DNA of 64,000 nt from Capitulum mitella (Eukaryota; Arthropoda; Thecostraca; Pollicipedomorpha; Pollicipedidae). The notes under the pieces are model-generated. The model did not search any database and had not been told where the DNA came from. It worked only from the letters and a program-made list of their open reading frames with translations. Numbering within the stretch: the first letter of the stretch is position 1; each line of letters opens with the position of its first letter. Positions 37,431 to 45,495 of this stretch are shown one piece after another. The position numbers and the translations under genes are program-made. The DNA is taken from contig CP099854.1 of the NCBI GenBank assembly GCA_030062745.1, positions 13,774,153 to 13,838,152 on the forward strand. The letters run 5' to 3'.

Positions 37431-38600
37431 TTCAATTCTCGGACGGCTAGACGGTGCAGCCGATTCCCGGTAGGGGAGGGGGCAGGTAGGGAGCGGATTC
37501 GGCCCTTCCCGAGATCTCGAGAACTCCACATCCAATTTTGTCGTAACATACAACAATGGATTTGCCGTGACGTAAACCACATTTTCACACGAAGATTCCG
37601 CATCTTGAAAGGCGTGGATACGAAGGAGGGTGCAGAAAACCAAAATGGGGACATTTTTACACTTGTCTGCTGTTTACGGACCGATTTTGATGCATTTGGC
37701 ATGAATCGATAGCTTATGAATGGGACCTTGGCCAATGATCCATGCCTATAGAATTTTGAGAAAACTCAGGGAGGATTACTTTTTCAAAAAGTCACAAGCA
37801 AAAAAAGTTTCCAGCACTTTTTAGCTTTTACTTATCATTTTGTGATCGAAAATTACCAACAGTATTACACTGTTTGCATTACGTTAGCACAAGTGGCGCC
37901 AAGGATATGGAAAAAGGGGAAATGTGATCACCTGTTCACTAGGTCACCTTACGACCTTTCGCCTTAAATGGCCTCCAATGAACTCTAAGTCATTTAAAAT
38001 GATCTTGGGTGAACATGGTATTGTCCAAAAATGTTCCCAGTCATTTGAATCTCTTATTTTTCACATTCCACTTTACCACTGTCGTGATTTAGGCCACACA
38101 CATTGACATTTCAGGCCACAGCTCGGCGACCCGACCTCCTATTAACCTGACACTCGGTACAACAGGAGAAGACACCCTTCTATGTCATTTACGTCCCGTG
38201 TTTTGGGATTGGATAATTAGAGATAAAATCATTACTATGACACCAAATTTTGACGTCTGACCTTGACCCGACGTTGTGAAGTGACCTACGACTAACCTAA
38301 ACTATTTTTGTATGCTTGCCCAGCTATTTACCTACACATCGATATAAAGTGCAAGATTTATCTAAAAAATTCATTTTTGGTAACCATTTTCCTTTTACCT
38401 TGGACAGAGTCAAAACTGCCCTGTGGCACCTCCCAAAAAAGGTTGTCTGGCTTCACCCCTAAACAAAACAAAATTACCAAGTAAAAACAATTAGTAGGAG
38501 AAGTGGCCAGGTTTCGTGACGCTTCGTCGGAACCCCTGGAACTAGCAGGCAAGAAACCCGGGGGCGAATTCAGCCTCCCCTCTTCCCTGCCAGGAATCAC
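37431..38600 (+). mobile_element. piggyBac-like MITE copy 4 (old)
   Basis: TTAA precedes at 37427-37430. The left end TTCAATTCTCGGACGGCTAG and right end CCTGCCAGGAAT are decayed. The interior keeps the family order, including the AACTCCACATCCAATTT and TGACCT blocks. The right border is approximate. It sits in the intron just 3' of the linker exons. Confidence 0.75.
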
Positions 38601-38752
38601 AAACCCTGGTGAACGTCGCCGTAACATGAGGGCCGAGACTAGCCGGCTGCCCCGGCCCAGGCCTCGGTACCGCAGACTAGACCCGTCCGGCGGTGAGGAC
38701 CTGCCCCGGGCGTGTCCGGGTTCACAGAGCCGGTGACGTCAGCACCACCCAC

Positions 38753-38833
38753 CTGGCGTCGAGGTGTCGTCTGAGGCGCGCTGGGACGGTCCGGCCGGCG
38801 GAGGCAGGGGGCACGCGCCGGGCAGCGCCGCCG
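38753..38833 (-). CDS. 81-nt symmetric linker exon (phase 1-1)
   Basis: A pyrimidine-rich acceptor (CTCGTGTTTCAG|CGGCGG, start 38833) and a donor (GACGCCAG|GTGGGT, end 38753) bound 81 nt that begin with two bases and end with one base of a codon. The 27-residue product is Ala/Pro-rich and ends SQRASDDTSTP, a Ser/Thr/Asp-rich stretch that could be phosphorylated. Being symmetric in phase 1, it fits between the main linker exon and any terminal zinc-finger exon and can be skipped without a frame change. It lies in a 400-bp GC-rich island between a MITE and the Cys-rich exon. There is no independent support. Confidence 0.5.
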
Positions 38834-39104
38834 CTGAAACACGAGACGGCCGGCGCTGGAGACAAACGACAGAGGAACGGCCCGCTGGAGGCGACCGGCG
38901 GAGACGCAGGAGGGCGGCACCGCTGCCGCCGACAGGGAGCCGCGCGTCGAACACAGACCACACGCCGCGGAACGTCCGGCACAGCACGGCGCTGCAGGCA
39001 CGACACGCTGCCGACACGCCGACATCGCAGCCAGATGCCGCAAGGTTGGAACTTTGCTTTCGCGACCTGACGGCGATGAGGAAAAAATGAAAAAAAAACA
39101 TCAC

Positions 39105-39241
39105 TTAATAACCAAAGTCACAGTACTTTTCTGTAATGTCCTTTGGGTAACACTGCAAACACTGTTTACAGGGCGCACATCCAAATTCGTTCGTGCAGTT
39201 ACAACCTGGAACTGAAGCTTCATAAACATCACACTGACATG
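39105..39241 (-). CDS. Cys-rich candidate alternative last exon, unidentified
   Basis: After a pyrimidine-rich acceptor (TTTCCGTTCCAG|CATGT) the minus strand codes 44 residues to a TAA. Nine are cysteine, in pairs C-x-C ... C-x-C ... C-x2-C-x2-C-x2-C, ending KYCDFGY. The acceptor is phase 1, the same as every zinc-finger exon, so it could be spliced to the linker exon ending at 39785 and give an isoform without C2H2 fingers. Codon use is AT-rich, unlike the GC-rich linker. Cys spacing is loosely like secreted cystine-rich or metal-binding modules; no family is recognised. It could instead be the last exon of a different minus-strand gene. Confidence 0.5.
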
Positions 39242-39784
39242 CTGGAACGGAAAGTACATTGGTAATTCTTGTCTGTAATAAACCATGAAAACCTTCACCG
39301 ACCATTATTCAAATGGGGAAGTAGGGGGGGGGGGGAACTGGGGAACTCAGGCTTCACAAATATCACAAGGTTATGCCGGAATGGACAGTCCATTGGTAAT
39401 GGAGTGAGTTCATTAGTGATCACTGCCAAGGTAACCAAAGTTCTGACCTTGGCAGATGGACAAGGAGCTGGCTTTAACACCCGGTACAGACCTGGAGTAC
39501 ACTCACTGGGCGGCATAAAAACACTGCAGCAGATCCTGAACCCAAAAACAAAAGGTGGCGTGGCGACAGACCTGTTTTCACTGACCCACATGAACTGTCT
39601 CAAGATCGGAGACACCCGGCCCCGTGCCACTAAACACCCAACGCCACATGCTGCACGCCCGCCGCTTAACGGACACGACCAGCGCAGTGTTAAAACGGCC
39701 GGCCACCACCGGTCCCGAACCACCACCACCACCACCGGACCGTATTGCTGCACGCCTGCGGGCAGTCGGTCGCGCAGGACCCAC

Positions 39785-40277
39785 CGTTCGCGGCCGTGTG
39801 GTGACTGTTGCCGGGCGGGAGACTGTAGACGCCCTCGTAATCGCTGAGCCGACCCAGGGCGGCGTCCAGGCTGCCCTCGTCCTCCTCCGTCAGGTCCACC
39901 TTCTCCACCTTGACGTACTGCGCCGCGGCGGCCGGCGCCGGCAGGCCGGACACGGCGGCCGGCGCCGGCTCGGCCGGCGTTTGGGCGGCGGGACCAGCGG
40001 CCGGCTCGGCGGCGGGCCCGGCGGTGGGCCCGGCGGTGGGCCCGGCGGGGCCCGGCGAGACGGCCGGGGACGGTGGCGACTGGTCGGAGGAGGGTGGCGG
40101 CGTGTCGGGCCGTCGGCCCGGCGAGCCGGCCGACCTCTCCTCCTCCTCGGCCGGCGGCGACGGCCGGCGCCGCTTGGCCGGCGGGCTGGCCGCCGCCGGC
40201 GGACCACGCTCCGGCGGCGGCGGCGGCGCGCCGCACTCCATTGCCGGTGACGACGCCGCCGCCGGCGACGGAGGCGC
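39785..40277 (-). CDS. Pro/Ala-rich linker exon with NLS and SUMO-type motif
   Basis: The minus-strand frame from acceptor CTGCCGCCAG|GCGCCTCC (40277, phase 0) to donor GAACG|GTGGGT (39785, phase 1) gives 164 codons plus one base. The protein is disordered and Pro/Ala-rich. In order it has an AKRRRPSPP basic cluster (likely nuclear localisation signal), an EEEE patch, tandem PTAG units coded by a 12-bp DNA repeat (about 40010-40050), and then a conserved-looking end, YVKVEKVDLTEEDEG. VKVE fits the SUMO consensus and is followed by acidic residues. BTB-ZF genes of this group use such a common linker between BTB and fingers. An ATG inside at 40241 is a less likely start. The borders are inferred from phase agreement with the neighbours. 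Confidence 0.65.
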
Positions 40278-40474
40278 CTGGCGGCAGGGACGGCATCAGA
40301 CACATCGCCGCGTACACAGACACGCCGCCCGGCCACTCTGCCCGCCCGACCACATCAGACTACACAGCGAGGATGCCTGCGACACCCGGACGGTATGCCT
40401 GATGGTGGCTGGACGGCAGAAGACAGCGGCTTTATTTTATTCTCCACCAAACATGAGCCTGGACTCAGAGTTCT

Positions 40475-40753
40475 CAGAAAAAGGTACGTCCTCACCCTGT
40501 CCTCATCTCTGACAGCGTTCTTGGGGGAAGGCTCCATCCTCACCTTGTCCACATCTCTGACAGCGTTCTCGGAGGACGGCTGCGTCCTCACCTTGTCCTC
40601 GTCTCTGGCGGCTTTCTCGGAGGAAAGCTGCGTCCTCACCTTGTCCTCATCTCTGACAGAGCTCTGGGAAGAAGCCTCCGTCCTCATCCTGTCCTCATCT
40701 CTGACGACTTTCTCTGAGGAAAGCTGCGTCCTCACCTTGTCCTCCTCGCCGCT
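40475..40753 (-). repeat. 48-bp tandem repeat that repeats the splice donor (about 6 units)
   Basis: From the end of BTB exon 2 the minus strand repeats a 48-bp unit (16 codons, consensus VRDEDKVRTQLSSEKA) about six times. Each unit can present AAG|GTGAGG, the same donor that ends exon 2. Intact copies would end the exon at 40736, 40640, 40592 and 40544. The unit ending at 40496 has AGG|GTGAGG, and the one at 40688 has ATGAGG and lost its GT. All are phase 0, so each choice would add 32 to 80 residues of charged repeat. The last unit decays into non-repeat sequence before a stop at 40355. Confidence 0.85.
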
Positions 40754-40912
40754 GAGTCCTCGGATCTGCAGCATCTCTGCCGTCTTGATGAAACTGGCCA
40801 GCTGGCTCTGGGCAACATTCACGCTGCCCTTGTACATAAACTCGACGATGGCGCGCAGGTCTGATGCCGACGTGTCCTTCAGAAAGATCACCATCTGCTG
40901 GCACGGGTTACC
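40736..40912 (-). CDS. BTB exon 2 (C-terminal half of BTB domain)
   Basis: The acceptor TGATGTTGCAG|GGTAACCCG puts the first codon at 40912. The exon continues exon 1 in phase 0: the joined protein reads FRDLLK-GNPCQQMVIFLKD. Later motifs are LRAIVEFMYKGSVNV and LASFIKTAEMLQIRGLS, the BTB alpha4-alpha5 region and the invariant F/YMY-G-V-V segment. With the first usable donor (GAGGACAAG|GTGAGG, end 40736) the exon has 59 codons, phase 0. The spacing, length and break point match broad/lola genes. The frame stays open past this donor through a 48-bp repeat to a stop ending at 40355, so later donors or a retained intron would still give protein. Confidence 0.87.
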
Positions 40913-41710
40913 CTGCAACATCACAAAACGCCCCGACCTGTTGAGGCTCTTTGCCAAGAGAGGATGTTGAATGTTTTCCCTCTGGCAGCTTGCTCTGGAC
41001 ATCCATCGATTTTTCGTGCTTACAGTCATATGAGTGAAAAAATTTGCCATCTCCTGATACCAGTAAGTCAAGAATATTTCACATCCAACATAAAATGGTC
41101 ATTCAAAAGGAAGAAGAACATGGCCTTAGCTTTATCCACAACACATCAAAGCAAGACTGAAAACATATGAGCAAAAGCGAAATGCTAGTCTCGAGTGATT
41201 GCCATTGCAGTCACTGGAATTGGGCATATTATCATAGCCAAGAGCCAAAAGGAGAAACTTTAAAGTCTTTCTATCACGCACGTCATTTAAAGCCTTCTCA
41301 TTGAAAGGTTTCCAGGACTTTCTCACATCCGCAAACGGGTCAGGCCCATTTTGAAACCTCTCTTCTATTTCCAATGCCACGATTCAATACAGTGATTGTC
41401 CAGTACCTCAATTAACAAAGGACAAAGGCAACCCAAAATGCCTACTATCTGTGCCACCAAATGCATTTCAGTCCAAAATTGAAGCCTATAACATAACAAA
41501 AGGTAGGCAGCAGGGCCATCGACAACAGACAGGTAATGAACTACGCCTGAACAAGGACCAGGTGGCTCAGAAAGAACGCAGTTGGGAAACGGTTCACAAC
41601 GGTCGCAAGACGGTAAAAAGCACAACCCTCGCAGCGAAGACAGAGCCGCCGCCCAGCCACACCACCCTCGCTGCTGATCGGCAGCCTCGAGCGCGCCGCC
41701 CCGCCACCCG

Positions 41711-41740
41711 TGACGTCACCCGCCGCCGCGCGTGACGTCA
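41711..41740. promoter_or_regulatory. Pair of perfect CRE palindromes in intron 1
   Basis: Two copies of TGACGTCA lie at 41711-41718 and 41733-41740 in a GC-rich patch (41640-41770) inside the first BTB intron. This octamer is the full CREB/ATF site. Two perfect copies 14 bp apart are unlikely by chance, but activity is inferred only. Confidence 0.4.
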
Positions 41741-41924
41741 TGAGCGCCACTAGCGGCGAGACGCCACCGGTTCAGTTCACGCCTTCGCGCAGGCGGCCGC
41801 CGGGCTCTTGGCTGGATATCACAGCACGATGATGGTGGGGGAACAGAGTAACCGGTATTAAAGTTAAGCACGACCTCATCCTGTGGCCACAATGTGAGAC
41901 CATCGTCATAACGCCGCTGCTCAC

Positions 41925-42138
41925 CTTGAGCAGGTCCCTGAAATAGGGGCTGCAGGCGGAGAGCATCATCCTGTGCGCCCTGATCTGCTGCCCCTCGCAG
42001 CAGAGCGTGATGTCCACCAGCTCCTGGTCGCGGCGCAGGTGGTCGAACAGTGACGTCACGCTGCTCTGGAAGCCGTCCCACTTCAGGCAGAACTGGCCGT
42101 CCATTGTGTGCGTGCGGCGCGGCGCGGCGCGGCGCCGG
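41925..42138 (-). CDS. BTB exon 1 (start codon and N-terminal half of BTB domain)
   Basis: Translation starts at the ATG whose A is 42104 (context ACA-ATG-G) and gives exactly 60 codons to a donor AAG|GTGAGC at 41925. The protein begins [15 protein letters not shown], the signature start of TTK-type BTB proteins (compare the FCLRWNN of broad and lola), then [21 protein letters not shown] and RDLLK. These cover the dimerisation helix, beta strands and the H-x-x-LSA-SPYF core of the BTB fold. The exon stops in phase 0 where broad and lola genes also break the domain. A preceding acceptor GGGCCCGCAG|ACCGG would start the exon at 42138-42139, leaving a GC-rich 5' leader of about 35 nt. The 5' limit is less certain than the 3' limit. 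Confidence 0.88.
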
Positions 42139-42139
42139 T

Positions 42140-42205
42140 CTGCGGGCCCAGGGCGGCGGTCGGCGGGGTTGCGGCCGGTCCGGGGCCCGGACGGAGGCCA
42201 CTCAC
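42140..42205 (-). other. Candidate 66-nt intron in the 5' leader
   Basis: Just upstream of the BTB start codon the minus strand shows a strong donor CCG|GTGAGTGG (exon end 42206). About 66 nt later comes an acceptor in a C-rich tract, GGGCCCGCAG|ACCGG. Together they suggest a very short 5'UTR intron. Alternatively the donor belongs to another first exon or is unused. There is no direct support. Confidence 0.35.
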
Positions 42206-42420
42206 CGGGCGAATCACGCCCCGCGTCTCCGAACCGGAGCGCTCATTTGGAAACGATCACAGAGTCGGATCACGAGTCGAGTCATCCGCTGCGAGTCCGA
42301 GCCGAGTCAAAACGGAAACAGCGAGTTTTAAAACACGTCAGGACCGGGAGCACGCCTCGTTTTAATCGCATACTGACCTACGACTATTCTGATCTCTGAC
42401 TGCTTGGAACCTTGGCATGT
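42140..42420 (-). promoter_or_regulatory. GC-rich presumptive promoter and 5'UTR region of the BTB-ZF gene
   Basis: The DNA upstream of the BTB start is CpG-rich, with GCGGC repeats at about 42115-42135, and passes into a stretch with recurring GAGTC motifs (42270-42305). No TATA box is obvious. It is assigned as a promoter from position and composition only, and further upstream non-coding exons are possible. Confidence 0.35.
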
Positions 42421-43714
42421 CTGAGTTTGGACATCATCCAAGTACTCCAAAATTTTGGGATCAATACTTTAATAGAACACTGACTGATCACATCTTTCTC
42501 AGGGGTACGACATAAAGTGATCATGATGTGGTCATGGTCAGCAAGCACTTTTAGTGTTTTGCAGTGTCGGTTGAATTATATGCATGAGTGTCATCCGTGG
42601 ATGTGAAGTCATCTCTGCCACTGTAGTCAAGGTCATCTTAATCCAAAAACAACAATTGAAACCACTGACATTTGTTCATAATTGACCTAAGATGATCACT
42701 GATTCACTGGAAATCCAAAATCATATGGTAACTGCAGTTCCAGTTCCTACCATCCAAATGTCATACTGGGCTTCTCAAAAATGACATGTGAGGTTTTCCC
42801 ACAAAATCCAAAAGAAACCCTAAGCTGCTGACAAAATCATGCATCAGCACAACCAGATTGAAATCAGAGGTCAGGATGCAGAATGGCATCCTACATGAAG
42901 TCGGCTGCGGCGATCTTGCCATACAGCCAAACAACTGGACATATAATGAGGTACTAGGCAGATGAGAGAAGTATGATGAAAACGTATAATGATGAGAGTA
43001 TATGAGGACGACTGTGTGGTGCAAAATGCACAGTCCAAATCAACTCAAACAGGAACAAAATCTCTACATTCCGAAGTCTCTGCTGTTTTGTGCCTGTTCT
43101 TTGTGATAGGGATGAAACAGGGATAAAACCAAATGCATCTGTAATTATATTTTCACTTGGTAGTTGGTTGACGTCATCTGATCTTAAAACAGGTTGAAAA
43201 ATGTCTACACAACTTCATGAAGGCATGACAAGTTATGCAATATTATCTGCACTTTTATAATGCACATTCTGGTAAAACATTTCACTGAGTGATCCTTTTT
43301 TACACATATACTAGAAAAAACTTAATCAAGCCCTACCTTCCCCATTTGCCTTCCATGCATTCAAACACATTTGCAGAACTGAAAATGGCAAGCACAACCA
43401 AACTTTGTAACCAAAATGAATAGCATTCGTAACAATTCACATAAGCACGATGTGCGGGGCTCTCCTATCACCTCTTGCGGGCATCTAGCATTATGCATAA
43501 AGGCATCATGTAGCAGGAAGTGACAAATATTCCACACAACCAGGCCCCTAGGACCTTCAATCTAATATGGTCTTAGCCATCTCAGCCTTAACCATGCTAG
43601 GCACCTTTGTCCACACATTACATGACTGATCAAATTAGATAACATATGGACTTACCATGTTAGCCAGGTTATAGTCAGATAAGTGAAGCCTGATTCCCTT
43701 GTTTTTTTTATGTG
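42421..43714. other. Intergenic, no gene seen
   Basis: AT-rich DNA upstream of the BTB-ZF promoter. No exon or repeat end recognised. Confidence 0.5.
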
Positions 43715-44103
43715 TTAACCCTATTCCCATACCCATAGTTAGGAGGCATTCCAATATCTCAAGAACTACCTATCCAATTTCATCGCAACTAACAATGTTC
43801 AGTTTGCCATGATATAAACCTGCATATTTGTACAAAGAAGTTCTGGAAATCTTGAAAGGGGTGGATGCAAGAACACAAGTCAGAAATGGCAAGGGGGCTT
43901 TTCTTGTTATAACTCTACTCTTTATGGACTAATTTCGATGCAGTTGGATGCAATCTGATGCAACTGTATGATTCTTTATGCAAAATCATATTCTCAAGTT
44001 TTACTGAACTGCTTCTTTATTTATGTCCCTGCCTGACCAACCCACACTCGGACTGTTCACTATGACTTGTGCGTGCATTTGTTTTAGTATCTTAATGTAT
44101 GTA

Positions 44104-44165
44104 TGGATGGATGGATGGATGGATGGATGGATGGATGGATGGATGGATGGATTGATGGATGGATG
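44104..44165. repeat. (GGAT)n microsatellite
   Basis: About 15 GGAT units with one interruption. Confidence 0.95.
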
Positions 44166-44190
44166 GGTGTATGTATGTACTGTCGATAGT

Positions 44191-44427
44191 TCATGACAAG
44201 TTTGTTCTTAGGAAATAGTGGCAATGCAGTAACACTTAAAGAAATGTATTAAAATGTTTTGACTACATAAAGTCTTTGTTGGCAAGTTAAACACTTATTG
44301 TGTTCAACACTTTCACTTTCAACACTTCTTGTGTTGAAGTTGCTGACAAAGACTGTGTGTAGTCAAAACACATTAATACATCTTTGACGTGTTACTGTTG
44401 CCGCTATTTCCTAAAAATACGTCATGA
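44191..44427. mobile_element. Foldback MITE nested in piggyBac-like copy 5
   Basis: TCATGAC...GTCATGA ends open two ~115-bp arms that are about 80% inverted repeats of each other. Shared blocks are TTAGGAAATAG, GGCAA, CAGTAACAC, ATGTATTAA, TTTTGACTACA, AGTCTTTGT and CAACAC. The centre is near 44309. There is no coding capacity, and the superfamily is unresolved. Confidence 0.75.
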
Positions 44428-44480
44428 AAAAATGCATCACAAAAAACTCATAAAGAACTACCAACATACATATAAACACA

Positions 44481-44481
44481 T

Positions 44482-44534
<53 letters not shown>
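44481..44534. repeat. (CA)n microsatellite
   Basis: About 25 CA units directly followed by a TA/CA mixture. Confidence 0.95.
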
Positions 44535-44540
<6 letters not shown>

Positions 44541-45495
44541 CACATATGTATATCCTCCACTGGTGGTGATGTGAACAAACAATAAACAAACAAGCAAAAA
44601 AACAACTGGAATGAATTGAGATCTAATTAATGGGGCTTTTCCTGTTCTCCCACATTTGGAATTTTGAGGAAATTTGTGAGCATTCACTAGGCTGGGGGGT
44701 ATGTGAGGTTCTTTTTTTAAACTGGATTGCATTTAATTTTGAAGATATATTTCAATGCCTTTAACAGTGACCTCATACTTAAGAAGTAACAGTAGCATTA
44801 TACAGTTTGTACAATGTTGGCAAAGGCATTTCCAAGAACATGAAGAAAGGAAACTGTAATGGCCACATGTTCATCTTATTCAACCTATGACCTTTGACCT
44901 AAAATGACCTCAAGTGACCTCAGTCACATGTAAGTTCCCAATCATTTGACTTAATTACATTTAAAAACCTCTTATTAATCAACACTGTGATATACAGAAC
45001 ATGTGGTGACATTTTAGATCAGTGCTCCATGACCCAAACTGATATCAACCTAAAACCTGCAATGCAAATAGAGGTTACTGTGCTATGCCATGTACCTTCT
45101 GAATTTAGAATTCAAAAATTGCAGTACAAACATTTACATTAAAAAAATGGCTTTTGATGTCAATCTTACATTTTGAGGTGAATGACTGTGTATATCTGTT
45201 TAGGCATTTGCCTATATCTTCATATAAAAACTCAAGGTTTATCTCAAAAATCCATTTTTGGCAATCATTTTCCTTTCACCTTTAACAGTGCCAAAAATGG
45301 CCTGAAGCACCTCTAAAAAACTTGGCCTGACTCCAACCCTGAGAAAACAGAAATAATTGAAATTTGACACTGTATGTACAAAAACCAGGTAGGAAAAGTC
45401 AGCAAACATTGTTCAACTGCTTCAAAACCCCTGGAAATGGTGAGGAAAAAACTACAGTGGGAAATTTTGAGGTCACCACATAGGACAAGGGTTAA

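Larger units (their letters stand above)
14926..42206 (-). other. BTB-C2H2 zinc-finger transcription factor locus with alternative 3' exons
   Basis: Whole-locus entry. The minus strand holds a two-exon BTB domain, a Pro-rich linker exon, a small symmetric linker exon and five homologous terminal exons, each coding a pair of C2H2 fingers. The linker exon ends in phase 1 and every terminal exon begins with two bases that complete a Gly or Ala codon, so any terminal exon can be joined in frame. This is the known architecture of insect TTK-group BTB-ZF genes such as lola, broad and fruitless, which make many DNA-binding isoforms from one BTB. The BTB sequence is broad/lola-like but does not by itself decide orthology. 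Predicted proteins are about 350-480 residues and should act as homodimeric or heterodimeric nuclear transcription regulators. Splicing is inferred. Confidence 0.85.
43719..45491 (+). mobile_element. piggyBac-like MITE copy 5, old, split by a later insertion
   Basis: TTAA on both sides (43715-43718, 45492-45495). The left end CCCTATTCCC is kept; the right end has decayed to CAAGGG. About 760 bp of foreign DNA (near 44000-44760) interrupts it, holding microsatellites and a foldback element. The perfect DR1 site TGACCTTTGACCT survives near 44889. Confidence 0.78.

Noticed and set aside
39105-39241. Calling the Cys-rich exon a twisted-gastrulation-type domain
   Set aside because: The C-x2-C-x2-C cluster is reminiscent, but spacing of the other cysteines does not match well enough.
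39295-40353. 352-codon minus frame and long plus-strand frames over the linker exon
   Set aside because: GC-rich sequence keeps several frames open. Only the frame ending YVKVEKVDLTEEDEG agrees in phase with BTB exon 2 and the finger exons.
40395-40970. 191-codon plus-strand frame with LTLSSSL repeats
   Set aside because: Exact antisense of the 48-bp repeat and BTB exon 2; periodicity comes from the repeat.
44384-44605. Open frames with Thr-His or Cys-Val runs
   Set aside because: Translations of the CA microsatellite.
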